A program made the translations under genes and the position numbers. Shown one piece after another: positions 32,736 through 43,825 of a DNA stretch of 64,000 nt. The stretch comes from Chionoecetes opilio (lineage: Eukaryota; Arthropoda; Malacostraca; Decapoda; Majidae): assembly GCA_016584305.1 (NCBI GenBank), contig JACEEZ010000091.1, forward strand, positions 90,401-154,400, read 5' to 3'. Within the stretch, counting starts at the first letter, position 1; each line of letters starts with the position of its first letter. The notes below the pieces were generated by a model, which had not been told where the DNA came from, ran no database searches, and was given only the letters and a program-made list of their open reading frames with translations.

Positions 32736-33774
32736 TGCATGGGCAGGGGTGGACTGGGACTTTTGGCGTTGACCAGCCCACTTTGTGGAAAGGCGGGGGG
32801 GGGGGGGGGGGTTGAGAGCCAACGCAGTTAGGGGTTTTTGAAAATAAAAAAAATTCATTATAAATTTCCAGAAATCATGGATATAGAAATGTATGTATTA
32901 ACGCCACCAGACTTCTGTAAATCGAAAAGAAACTTTGTCCTGGCGACTTTAGTGTTATCTACGGTAGACAAGTCATAATTTTAGTAAGTTATAAGGAATA
33001 AGAGCCTGAAAGTTGATATCTATAACACTCATATCTCTATCCTTCAAATTTTGCGAAAGTACTATCCGGCTCAGCATAACACAAATTAAATTGTTGAAAT
33101 ACGGCTTTGATCTTCAATTCGTTGCTAATTCCTCATCTTAGGTAGATCTATCAGATATTGATAGATTAAAATAATAATAAATACGAAAATCAATGCAACA
33201 CAGTACACACCTCCCACGCCACGGGCACTACAAATCAATAACTAAATGACTGTGTGACAACAGCGGCAGACGGCAGTCCTACCACTGTTGCCACAAGTAA
33301 TGGACCCATTTACTCTACTTGAGGTAAGGATTGATTTGACATCTTCAAGCCTCATATAGTTGGGCAGTGATGTTGATTTTTCTATGTGAACAGTATTTTT
33401 GATGATACAGCCAATTTAAGTGCAGGAAAATGTATACGCTCTAAAACGACTGGCGCCATGTTGTGACGTCATAAGCATAAACAACAGAGCAAAACCGCTG
33501 TCAAGCGGCCGCTACTATTATGTACTACCTACTAATACACCGACTTGCATTACCCCTACTACCGCAAGATGACCAGTAATCCTCCTTCAAGTGATGTAGT
33601 AGGTATTCACTGTTTGTGAATATGTAAGTTGTAGTTTATAAGGAAAAAGTGGATAGACAGAGATAAGTGGCCCGTGACACCTGACAAGTGATGACTTCTG
33701 GGATCGGCATTCCTCAGTCGTCGTGTCGTCTCCGTGAAGTGAGGTTGTGCTTTGGTTTAGCTCCCAGGATTAGA

Positions 33775-34836
33775 ATGGCTACGTCTGTGATGGGGAGTGT
33801 TGTGGAGGTGGAGAGTGAAGTGGTGTTGTGTGTTGGTGCTGGGGGTGAGAGTGGTAGTGTGGTAGGAGTGAAGGAGGCTGAGGTTAAGGGAGGTAGAAGG
33901 GTCGAGGGAGAGTGTAGTGAAGGGTGTGGTGCGGCGCTTAAGACTATTCTGGAGGCGATAGAAGACCTGAAAAGGAGCTTTGCAAGTGAAGTGAACGATT
34001 TGAAAAGCGTTGTGAAGAAGCAGGAAATAGAGATACGTTCTCTTAAGTGTGTAGGTGAAGGTCCGAGTGGAGGGGCACATGCGAGTGATGTGCCTGTAGG
34101 GGTACCAGAGCGAGATGTGACTCAAGCGACTACTAAGGTTCCTAGTAAGTCACCAGGGATTGGTGTTTGGAAGGTAGTTGATCATGGAGCCCGCCCGCAG
34201 GAGAAAAAGGTAAACAAGGACCATCTTTTGTGCACGAACTCATTTCAGGTACTCTCGGGGCTGCAAGAGGATGATACGGAGGTTAGGGAGGTAGACGATA
34301 CATCATTACCCGAAGGTAAAATCTTGGTTGTTGGTGACAGTCAGGTTAGACATCTTGACAGCAGGTTCTGTGACAGAGAAGGGATGCGCATGAAGTCGGT
34401 GAGTTACCCAGGGAAGGGGATAGGTTATGTTAGTGACAAGATAGTTGAGTGCATGGCGGACCAAGGGAAAAAGCCCATCGTCTGCCTGAGCGCTGGGGGA
34501 AATGATGTTGGGTGTGTAAGAAGTGAGGAATTGCTACGGCGGTTCAAGGAAGCTGTAGGTAAAGTTAGGGACAGGGGTGGGTTCCCTGTGGTGTGTGGTG
34601 TCCTTCCAAGACGCTTTGTTGACGACATGTGGTACTCCAGGGCTATTGCGGTGAATTGCCGGCTGGCACTTCATTGCAAAGCCAATGGTTGGGCCTTTGT
34701 CGACAGCTGGGACCTCTTTTTCGGGCATAACAGCCTCTACCGCAGGGACGGGGTGCACTTTTCGAGGAAAGGAGTTCAGATCTTGTCTGAATCCCTTGAA
34801 AGGGAGGTAGATGCACTGCAGGCTTTTTTAAGATAG
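33775..34836 (+). CDS. LINE ORF1, SGNH/GDSL-type esterase protein
   Basis: 353 residues from ATG at 33775. An earlier in-frame ATG at 33688 lies in the host inverted repeat, so it is rejected as the element's own start. The N-terminal third is a poorly conserved charged region with a predicted short coiled coil (LKTILEAIEDLKRSFASEV). The C-terminal half is an SGNH hydrolase fold: block I VVGDSQVRH (Ser189), block III AGGNDVG (Asn243) and block V RRDGVHFS (Asp325, His328), so all catalytic residues are present. CR1-clade ORF1 proteins are known to carry such an esterase. The frame is intact. It ends after a T_TTT_TTA heptamer, with the stop at 34834-34836. Confidence 0.92.
   Translation: MATSVMGSVVEVESEVVLCVGAGGESGSVVGVKEAEVKGGRRVEGECSEGCGAALKTILEAIEDLKRSFASEVNDLKSVVKKQEIEIRSLKCVGEGPSGGAHASDVPVGVPERDVTQATTKVPSKSPGIGVWKVVDHGARPQEKKVNKDHLLCTNSFQVLSGLQEDDTEVREVDDTSLPEGKILVVGDSQVRHLDSRFCDREGMRMKSVSYPGKGIGYVSDKIVECMADQGKKPIVCLSAGGNDVGCVRSEELLRRFKEAVGKVRDRGGFPVVCGVLPRRFVDDMWYSRAIAVNCRLALHCKANGWAFVDSWDLFFGHNSLYRRDGVHFSRKGVQILSESLEREVDALQAFLR
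34824..34830 (+). promoter_or_regulatory. putative -1 ribosomal frameshift site (T_TTT_TTA) in LINE
   Basis: The heptamer is in register with ORF1 codons (gcT TTT TTA aga tag), two codons before the ORF1 stop, and the -1 frame it opens is exactly the ORF2 frame with no stop in between. Downstream G tracts at 34843-34846, 34856-34860, 34863-34866 and 34871-34872 could form a structural block. Function is inference. Confidence 0.5.
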
Positions 34837-37800
34837 AGAACCGGGGTTTAGACACGGGGGTCGGGGTAAAGGAAACTTGCGACACTAGGAGGAGTTTCAG
34901 AAGGCAGGGAACTAAAGTGATTCGTAAGAAGAGAGAGAGGAGGGGTTTAGTTAAAGATAAAGGGAAAATTGACAAAAAAAAGAGGAGTTGCTTGAAGGTT
35001 TACTATACAAACTGTAGGAGTATTTTAAAAAAGATAGATTTCCTGAGAGGAATAAATAGTGTAGAGGATTTTGATATAATAGCATTAACAGAAACATGGT
35101 TGGATATGTCAGGAAAGGTATTCGATCCGGAAGTCGAGATAGCTGGGTATAAGTTATTTCACAAGGACAGAGTAGGCAGACGAGGAGGAGGAGTTGCGCT
35201 TTATGCAAGAGATGCATTGCAGTGTTGTGTTAACAATGTTATAAAAACAGATGACAGCATAGAGTCTATATGGGTAGAGGTTACGGAGGGAACTGAGAAA
35301 ATGGTTTGGGTGTAGTGTATAGGCCTCCAAACTTATGTAAAGAGGATTCAGCTCCTATATGGGAAGAAATAAAAAGGCCTGCAGATATAATCGATTATGC
35401 GTGGTGGGAGATTTTAATCTTAGGAATATAGACTGGGATTTAATCATAGGTGACAGCGATGCAGATGAATTGTTAAATATAATCCAGGATAACTTCCTAA
35501 GTCAAGCAATCAAGGAGCCTACTAGAGGAGATAATATTCTAGATCTATTGCTGACAAATAGAGACGATTTAGTTACAAATGTGGAGGTCGGGGGGAGTTT
35601 AGATAATAGCGACCATTATGAGATCAGATTTAGCTTAAAATGGGAAGTTGGAAAATTAAGTGGCAATAGGCATCGAATACCTAATTTCAGAAAGGCCAAT
35701 TATGCGGGATTAAGAAGACACCTGGAGGTTATTAATAAGAGGTGTGGGATGGAGGAGCAGAAAGTGTCCCAGGACAAGGCGTTGTCAGGTGGAAAGGCCA
35801 ATTATGAAGGATTAGGAAGGCACCTGGAGGTAATTGGCGCGGTCAGATATGGTAGTGAGGTCGAGGCTGAGGAGATAATTAGAGCGGTTAGACAGGGAAG
35901 TGAGGTCAGGGCTGAGGAGGTAATTAGAGAGGTTAGAAGGGGAAGTGAGGTCGGAGCTGAGGAGGATTATACCTCATTTGTAAGGAATATAATTGACGGA
36001 CAGAAAAGAAATATTCCTTATAGGGAAATAAGGTCCAGAAAGAGTGATCCAAAATGGATGACCACCAAGTTAAAACACCACATTGGAGTAAAAAGAAACA
36101 TTTATTTAAGGTTCAAGGCAGGATTGGTAAACAAAGAACAGTATAACGTGATGGCGAGGACAGTGAAGAAATTAACTCGAGTTGCTAAGAACAATTATGA
36201 GATTAAAGTAGCAGAACAAGCGAACAGGGACCCAAAGGGGTTCTATCAGGTTTATAAAACAAAGACAAGGGAATTAGTTGGGCCCTTAAGGTCAGGACAA
36301 GGTGAGGTCTTAAATACGGATGAGGATATGTGTAGGAGTCTAAATGATTATTTCTTAAGTGTTTTTACGGAGGAGGATACACAGACGATACCTGATAGTG
36401 AACAGATGTTCAAAGGAAGCGATGAGGGGAAACTCAAAGATATTGTGATAACTAGGGAAATGGTGGAAGAGGGTATAGAAAAAATGAAAACATTTAAATC
36501 GCCAGGACCAGATGAAGTGTATCCCAGGGTATTAAAGGAATGCAAGGAGGTTGTTAGTGAGTCGTTAGTGCACATTTTTAGGAAATCGGTTGAGATAGGC
36601 GATGTGCCATTATTGTGGAGGAAAGGAAATGTTGTTCCCATATTTAAGAAGGGAGACAGAGGACTAAAGTCAAATTATCGACCCGTAAGTCTAACATCAG
36701 TGGTGGGTAAATTATTGGAATCTATTATTGCAAAAAACATTAGAGAGCACTTAGATAAACATAGTTTGATCAATGATTCACAACATGGATTCACCAAGGG
36801 TAGGTCATGTCTCACCAATTTATTGAGTTTTTATAGGAAAGTTTATGAGACGGCAGATAATGATAAGGATTATGATATAATATATTTGGACTTTAGTAAG
36901 GCATTTGACAAAGTACCACACGAGCGACTCTTAAATAAGGTTAGGGCTCATGGTATAGATGGGAAGGTTCTTCATTGGATCAGAGCTTGGCTAAGTAATA
37001 GGCAACAAAGGGTTACAATTAATGGTTCCAAATCTGAATGGGGACTGGTGACAAGTGGAGTTCCACAAGGGTCTGTTTTGGGCCCATTACTATTTTTGAT
37101 TTACATCAACGACTTGGATAGTGGGATTAGCAGTGATATCAGCAAGTTTTCTGATGATACTAAGTTAGGTAGGATTATTGGATCACAGTCTGACGTAAAC
37201 ATATTGCAGGGAGACTTAGATAAACTTAACGAGTGGGCAGTCAGATGGCAGATGGAATTTAATATTGATAAATGTAGCGTTATGAATGTTGGTAGAAAAA
37301 ACCCTGGTAATAGATACACCATAAGCAATGTATCGCTGAAAAGATCAGAAGGTGAAAAAGATCTTGGAGTGAGGGTGAGCCCAGACCTCCGACCTAGGAA
37401 ACAATGTATTGAGGCCAGAAATAGAGCTAATAGAGTATTAGGATTCATTACCAGAAGTGTTAAAAGTAGAAGTGCGGAAGTTATTCTAAAGCTTTATCTG
37501 GCTCTAGTCAGGCCTCACCTAGACTATGCAGTTCAGTTTTGGTCTCCATATTACAGGATGGATATAGTGTTGTTAGAAAAAGTGCAGAGAAGGATGACCA
37601 AAATGATACAAGGGATGCGTAACTTTAGTTATGAGAGGAGATTGAAGTTATTACAATTACACTCACTCGAGAGACGCAGAGTAAGGGGCGATCTGATAGA
37701 AGTTTTTAAGTGGATAAAGGGATTTAATAAAGGAGAGGTAGGAAAAGTTCTTACGGCTTTTAACCAGGGTAGAACAAGAAGTAACGGATTCAAGCTGGAA

Positions 37801-37959
37801 AAGCGTAGATTTAGAAAGGAAATAGGGAAAAACTGGTTCACAAATAGGGTGGTGAATGATTGGAATGGACTCAGTCGTCAGGTGGTCAGTGCGGAGTCAT
37901 TAGGGAGCTTTAAAGGGGAGCTGGATAAGTTCATGGATGGGGATGAAAGGTGGATGTAG
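34830..37959 (+). CDS. LINE ORF2, AP-endonuclease and reverse transcriptase (two frameshifts)
   Basis: The -1 frame relative to ORF1 is open from the ORF1 end onward; the first near-cognate start is GTG at 34917 and no nearby ATG exists. The N-terminal endonuclease has YYTNCRSILKKID, ALTETWLD, VYRPPN, VGDFNLRNIDW and SDHYEI. The RT has SPGPDEVYPRVLKE, NYRPVSLTSVVGKLLE, QHGFTKGRSCLTN, IIYLDFSKAFDKVPH, GVPQGSVLGPLLFLIYIND and FSDDTK (catalytic Asp pair at about 37153). The frame breaks near 35313 and again near 35380 at an A/G run; the second break leads into the long frame 35359-37959. The copy is young but inactive as written unless these are sequencing errors. Confidence 0.9.
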
Positions 37960-38924
37960 GTAGTGTTAGGTGACAGGAACTACCACGTGTAGGCCTCGCG
38001 GCCTCTTGTAGCTTCCTTATTTCTTATGTTCTTATGTTCTTATAGGGAGCTTAAATGAACCTGCAATGACATGTAAAGCTAGACAGATAGACGAACTCAT
38101 AGAGGAACAGGTAGAAATGTATGGCTTTCTTTCCCCACATAAGCAAAACATACACCCTTCGTCACTACTCACCACTACAACCTTACTAACCATACATTTC
38201 TACCTGTTCCTCTATGAGTTCGTCTAGCTGTCTAGCTGTACATGTCATTGCAGGTTCATTTAAGCTCCCTATAAGGAATGCCGATCCCAGAAGTCATCAC
38301 TTGTCTGGTGTCACGGGCCACTTTGCTCTGTCTATCCACTTTTTCCTTATAAACTACAACTTACATATTCACAAACACAGTGAATACCTACTACATCACT
38401 TGAAGGAGGATTACTGGTCATCTTGCGGTAGTAGGGGTAATGCAAGTTAGTTAGGTTAGTAAAATAAAACTATAATTTGCGGTTTGCTGAGCCAAAACAA
38501 GCCGATCAGCTGATCAGGCGAGATCTGAGTTTGCAGTTACTACGTCACAGCGCGTTCCGCCGTGTTGTGATATTTTGGCCCCAAAAAGGCCATATATTTC
38601 ATTTATGGTGCATTTCTCAGCAAAAAGAATATGAGTACAGTGATATGTAGCCTATATTGCACCCAAAGCTTTATAATACTCCGTGTTTTAGGTGTGAGTA
38701 AATGGGTCCATTGTTATTTGTTGAAATGCGCAGCATATAAAGCCCCGTTCACATCTCTATGACTCGCGTCGGCGACTGGTCACGACTTGCTGAGTCATCC
38801 AGTCTGTGCCGACTGCAGCCGATTTTGGGGGGGCTGAAGCTCCTAAATAGGCATAGTTGGCTCGGGTTGCCGAAGTTAGGCGCCCAGTCGGCAATTGTCG
38901 GTGATAGTCCCGGACTAAAACTAA

Positions 38925-39417
38925 TAGCGCATTTTCGTGACGTTCACCGCCCTGGTTCAGTCCAGTCCGGACCGGGTCAGGGTGGACTGATGGTCGCGAA
39001 AATACATCGAGACTAGCCCCGTCCCATTCGTCGTTCCTATTGGCTGGGGGATCGAGTGGGCGGTACTGAACTGAACTGTGGAGGCGGCAGGCGTCCATCT
39101 TGTCAATATCCTTTTTGTCGTCCGCCTTTTAACCTGTGCTGAAGACTACAACTACCACGCCTGTGATACTTTAGTCTTATGGTCGGCCATCATGGTGTTT
39201 CATGTCTTATCAGGAGCACGAGAAGCTCCTGGTCGCCTTCCCCGCTGACTGTAGTGCGCATGCGCCAGTTCTCCCCACACTGGTCCAAGGTGGTCCTGGT
39301 ATGTGGGCCGGACCGGACTGGACTGGGCTGAACCGTTCTAGACTGCCTCGCAAAAACAGTGACCGCCCGGGACTAGCCCAGTCCAGACCGGGCCAGAGCG
39401 GTCGCGAAAATACGCTA
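38925..39417. mobile_element. nested Harbinger-like MITE, TSD TAA
   Basis: 493 bases with ends TAGCGCATTTTCG and (inverted) TAGCGTATTTTCG, flanked by TAA on both sides (38922-38924, 39418-39420). Internal repeats of CAGTCCAGTCCGGACCGGG type. Confidence 0.8.
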
Positions 39418-40479
39418 TAATTTAACCGCCAATATTGGGTTGCCGTCATGCGTCGACAGCCGTAGCACGACGGCAACCACGGTTGCCGTCATGTGGAGAC
39501 TTCCCAGCCGTGCTGCGACTGACGCCAAGTGATTGTAGATGGTTGGCAGCACAGCTGGCCCAACCCCCACACCACTTTTCAACCTTCACTTGTGTAGTGA
39601 AGTTCCACGCCACCGATGTCGGTCACAATGTTGTCCACACACTTGCCCACCTTGACTAGGTCACAAATATTTATGTGTCTCCTGATGTTATTAATTGAAC
39701 ACAATAACTACGACATGGTGATAACAAACGCCAAGGCACTTAAGTTACTGCGGAAGCAGTATAGCGATAAAGATACTGCACTAAAGACTGCTCTATTTGT
39801 AGTGGATAATGATGACGATAATAGGCGTATTTTGTCCATGCCCATGGAAGTAAAATTTTACTTATTTAAGCTCCGCCCACTTATATTTTACTCTTTTGCG
39901 TGCATAGAAAACTGAGCAGATTCGTTCCCGGCAGCGGAATTTACCCTTTTCCTGTAAAATTATACAGTGGTGGGGGTGGGTGGTGGTTTCAAGAGCCTGG
40001 CCAATCAGATCGCGCGCATGAGAAAATCTTATCAAAACTCCTCCCGTAAATGTTTCTCTTTTCCTTTAATTCTCATCCAATTCAACATTCATTACATGCG
40101 CACGACATGCAAAGGATACTGTATTTAATTAATAGTAGGTAAGGAGTAGTAAGGAGTAGAGTAGGTGACTCGTAACAGGTAAGAAGTCACAAATATTAAA
40201 ATTCTCCAGCGACGTCTGGGAACAAATTTCCCAATCCCTCGAATTTTTCAATGTGTCCGAATCTTCGTTGATGCTTGCTGGCTTAGCACCAAAACTGGTG
40301 TATTATTTCTATAGTATAGCAAATACTAAATATATTATGAGTGATATTACATTTGCAATAGAATGTATAAATTGGTATATATTTATATCACACAAAAGAA
40401 AGCCTTTTAGGAACCTATCGCGGGCACGAATACGAACCCTTTCATCAGTCTGATTCAGCGCCAACACGGTAAGGAGGTC

Positions 40480-40905
40480 TCTCTACCCACGGGCCACCAC
40501 ACACCACCACCACCCCGGCACCCACCCCCCCACCACCACCCACCCACCCACCACCGCCCACCACACACCCACCCACCACACGCCCATCACCCGCCCACCA
40601 CACACACCACACACCACACGCCCATCACCCATCCGCCACCACACACCCACCCACCACACATCCGCCACCACACACCCACCCACCACACGCCCATCACCCA
40701 TCCGCCCCCCCCACACGCCCATCATACATCCGCCACCACACCCCCCACCCACCACACCGCCCATCACACATCCGCCCACCACACACCACCCACCACCCAT
40801 CCGCCCACCACACACCCACCCACCACACGCCCATCATACATCCCCCCACCACACACCCACCCACACCACGTCCATCACACACCCGCCCACCACACACCCG
40901 CCCAT
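40480..40905. repeat. CACCCACCA-type minisatellite
   Basis: Irregular CACACACCCACC / CGCCCATCAC units. The Gly/Val/Cys-rich minus-strand open frames are repeat artefacts. Confidence 0.93.
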
Positions 40906-42309
40906 GGATGTTAAACGGGGGAGATGCACTGGAGGATGAATCACAACCAGCATTATCTAGGTTTAGGCAAAGAATAATTCGTGAAAAAGTAGATGTAGGT
41001 AGGCTACACGTAGCCTACATACGTACAGGTCCATGATAGCATTAAACATCCTCGGCCCCATCGTGAAAATGGCTGTGTAGCAAATAGATATTCAAATAAC
41101 AGTTTCATAGCGCCCTAAACATTTCAGTTTAATATCAAGTCCATCTATAGAGTTAGAAAACAATGCTAGGCCATTCTAAGAGCTCAAAACAATTAGATAT
41201 CGATGTGTAATACAGACAATCACGCTACTACTCTTTGCTGTGCCTTCAATAATGTCAACCTTAACGATATTCCTTGAGCCTCTGTAAGAGGTAATGAAGT
41301 GTACGACACTTTTACTCTCGGCAACATCAAGAAAGAGCTTTGGCAGCGCTACAATCGTATTTTGTGATGGCAAGCAGGGGCGGAGCTTAAAAGAGTAAAA
41401 TTATACTTCCAAAGGCATGAACAAAATACGCCTAATAATAATATCAATACATATCTCAAAAATTTCCGCTTTTCCTCCCTCTCTCCGTCGATAGGGAGAA
41501 AGCGTGGGAAAGATCGATCTTTCCCACGCTAAAATAACACGTGCTCCAGTCGCAGCACGGCCCCGACTGGTCAGCGCCAGGCTTGGACTCTTCGGCGACG
41601 AGTCCCAGCACGGAGCCGACTTTTTCCGTTAAATTTTTGAGGTGCAGACCCACCCCGAGTGTATAGGTCTACTATAGAGCATGCACTACACAGTCGGGAC
41701 CCCCCGGGCGCCTCTTCACGACTCCCACAACACGACAGCGACGGTCTGGGCCTGACGCCGACCCACATGACGACCGGCGCCGACACAGCATGACTCGGCA
41801 AGTAGTGACTGGTCGCCGTCGAGTCGTGAAGATGTGAACGGGGCTTTAGTTCTTATCAATGCCCATAATGCATTCTAAATAAGGTATCATCCCAGTGTGT
41901 GCATTGACATGCATAGCATATACTCGGTTAACTTATATAAAATACAAGAAGTCTGAAAACAACAACTTAGACGACACTTATTGAGAATCTTGATAGTTGA
42001 CTCGTGTCGAGTGTACGTGTACGATACTCGGGAGTTATTGATCTCTTCGATCTCTCGTTATAAGTCGTACCTCGTTAGTCGTTACCTCATTCTCTCTCAG
42101 CTGAGTGACTCATTTATTTTGAGTTTTACCTTATTCTTCAGATATTTCATTTACACTCCTTAATCTATTTATTAATTTTCCTTTTTTTTTTTTTTTGTTC
42201 TGTTACCTTTTTTCCTCCTCAGACCGGCCCACACGACCCAGGGGCCAGCGGCCCAACGGGAAATGTCCCGTTTGTCCCTAATATGGCCAGTCCGCCCCTG
42301 TGCATGGAT

Positions 42310-43050
42310 GGTATATAGCAGCTCCAGGTCAGTAGATCAGTAAACTGTGGATTTCAAAAGATTAAAAACCAGTGTGTATAAATGGTTTGATATGTCAAGT
42401 AAAGGTGAAAGAATACAATGTGGAGTAGTTGAAGGGGTAAGCGCAACACTGAGCCTGTTGACTGAGGCGGTGTGGTGTGGTGGTCACAAAGCAGGAATGG
42501 CAGAAAGGCGGAGACTCATTTGTTCCAAGGGAGAGTCGTAGGAACGAGCACGTCAGAGATAGAGAGGTTAATATATAGTAATATATAGATAATCAAGGTT
42601 ACACCCCTTGATAACCGAGGAAGCAAAGCAAGAAGTGTAATAATTTGATTTGCTTTGTTTTTGTTTTTAAAATTCAAGCCGATCAGGATTATATAGAAAT
42701 AAAGGTACTAAAACATTTCTTTCACGCTAACTACAACGCACTTTCACATAAGCATTATTAATAAACACAATATGTAATGCAACCTCAAATAAAATAATAA
42801 AATAAGAGGAAAAACACCATTATGTGAACCGGATAGTAAGAAAACGTTCACCTAGGACTGTTATGCGTGCCAAAAGCGTCTTCTCCTTCTATTTCCCACC
42901 TTATTAATCGTTACCGGTAAGTCTGTCTCCACTGTATAATCCACATAGGCAAGCCAGCACAGCCTTGCCATCACTCATACACCACCTCAACCATGGCAAG
43001 CCTCGGCAAGCCAGGAAGAAAGCCACGTCAATATTAGTGTTGACTGAAAA
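42310..43050. other. no recognised gene
   Basis: Mixed intergenic sequence following the hAT composite; includes an AT-rich stretch and no clear repeat ends. Confidence 0.5.
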
Positions 43051-43200
43051 CTCTGTTGACTCTTGTCCTCCTTGATTCTGTAGCTTTGTAACGTAGTGTG
43101 GTTATGGTGATACTATCTGGCTTATTCTGTGGTCCCTGTACTTGTAGGGGGAGTGTGTAAGTGTGAGGTAGTGTAGTAGGTTTATTGTAGGCCTACGTAT

Positions 43201-43350
43201 ATGTGTGTGGCTTCCATGGCGTCCCCCGAACCTGTTCAACCCAGTGAGAGTCGTGGTGTTAGCTTTTTCGTGGTGTTCCTTGCCATTTGTCTGTGTCTGT
43301 TCCTTATGGCGTGTCGTTGTCGTGTTAGTTTTCGGGTGAATGTGTCGTGA
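43201..43350 (+). CDS. possible 49-residue membrane micropeptide (weak)
   Basis: ATG at 43201 (or 43216) opens a frame of 49 (44) residues containing SFFVVFLAICLCLFLMACRC, a plausible single membrane segment followed by a basic tail, with TGA at 43348. It lies in a GT-rich region that ends in a strong donor at 43737. Could equally be chance in 5' UTR-like sequence; no homologue known to me. Confidence 0.15.
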   Translation: MCVASMASPEPVQPSESRGVSFFVVFLAICLCLFLMACRCRVSFRVNVS

Positions 43351-43455
43351 GTGGCCAGTAGGGGTGTTTTAGTGTCTGGGTCTTGTCGTTGTCGTGTTAG
43401 TTTTCGGGTGAGTGTGTCGTGAGTGGCCAGTAGTGGTTGTTAGTGTCTGGGTCTT
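43314..43455 (+). repeat. tandem duplication of ~70 bp
   Basis: Two copies of a segment containing GTCGTGTTAGTTTTCGGGTG and GAGTGGCCAGTAG, then TTAGTGTCTGGGTCTTG. Confidence 0.85.
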
Positions 43456-43825
43456 GTTTTAGGTGTCTGGGTCTTTTTTTCAGGGGTTCGGGTGGTGTGT
43501 TTGGGGTAAAGGTAGATGTTTTGGGTTCACTCAAATGGTTAAGTTATGATAGTTTGGCTCGTATACACTGCTATCACACAGACGGGCAGCACATAACTGT
43601 TGGCACCCCCAAGGTTGAGGTTCGAAGGGCAACAGAGTGTTTTTTTGGGGTTCAGGCAGTTTAGTGTCGTTTTTTGGGGTTTAGGGAATCACCTCCGTTT
43701 CTCCCTGGCATTATTCACAAGCTCTCATATAGCAAGGTGAGTTGGTGGTGGTGTGGGGTGAGATAGGACGAGATTGAGTGAATGTGGGATGTCCTATCTT
43801 ATGTGTATTTTTTGTATTAAATGCA

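Larger units (their letters stand above)
33714..38041 (+). mobile_element. nearly full-length CR1-like LINE
   Basis: 4.3 kb: short 5' UTR, esterase ORF1, endonuclease/RT ORF2, a ~75-base 3' UTR ending CCTCTTGTAGCTTCCTTA and a (TTCTTATG)n tail. An esterase ORF1 and an octamer microsatellite tail are typical of the CR1 clade. Borders are set by comparing the two arms of the host inverted repeat: the uninterrupted arm runs CATTCCT-TATAGGGAG. No clear TSD is seen. Three older truncated relatives are in the window (7920, 19762, 48749). Confidence 0.9.
33299..38712. repeat. large inverted repeat interrupted by the LINE
   Basis: The left arm is 33540-33713 plus 38042-38125; the right arm (38195-38450) is its reverse complement (e.g. 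TGCATTACCCCTACTACCGC at 33547 and the inverse at about 38426). Outer matching ends AATGGACCCATTTACTC at 33299 and 38696-38712 are joined to the arms by diverged sequence. The arm is continuous on the right but split on the left by the LINE. Confidence 0.85.
38741..41845. mobile_element. Harbinger-like TIR element, 3.1 kb
   Basis: Ends AGCCCCGTTCACATC and (inverted) AGCCCCGTTCACATC, flanked by TAA on the left and TTA on the right (a one-base mismatch for a TWA duplication). A second inner inverted pair (GGCGTATTTTGT at 39822-39833; TATTTAAGCTCCGCCC at 39863-39878, and inverted partners at 41376-41435) shows a foldback interior. The same terminus is seen in the 857-bp element at 55200-56056. 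No transposase domain recognised; the frame at 39616-39915 has no assignable motif. Confidence 0.75.
32744..42300. mobile_element. hAT-bounded composite with nested insertions
   Basis: Ends CAGGGGTGGACTGG and (inverted) CAGGGGCGGACTGG, with 8-base flanks TGCATGGG (32736-32743) and TGCATGGA (42301-42308), 7 of 8 identical. These are hAT-type signatures. The 9.6-kb interior is mostly other elements: a Tc1-type fragment (32867-32975), a large inverted repeat (33299-38712), a LINE (33714-38041) and Harbinger-like DNA (38741-41845). No hAT transposase was recognised. Confidence 0.75.

Noticed and set aside
33688..33774. Upstream ATG extending LINE ORF1 by 29 residues
   Set aside because: Lies mostly in the host inverted repeat, outside the LINE; ATG at 33775 is inside the element.
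40483..40897. Gly/Val/Cys-rich minus-strand frames
   Set aside because: Translate the CACCCACCA minisatellite.
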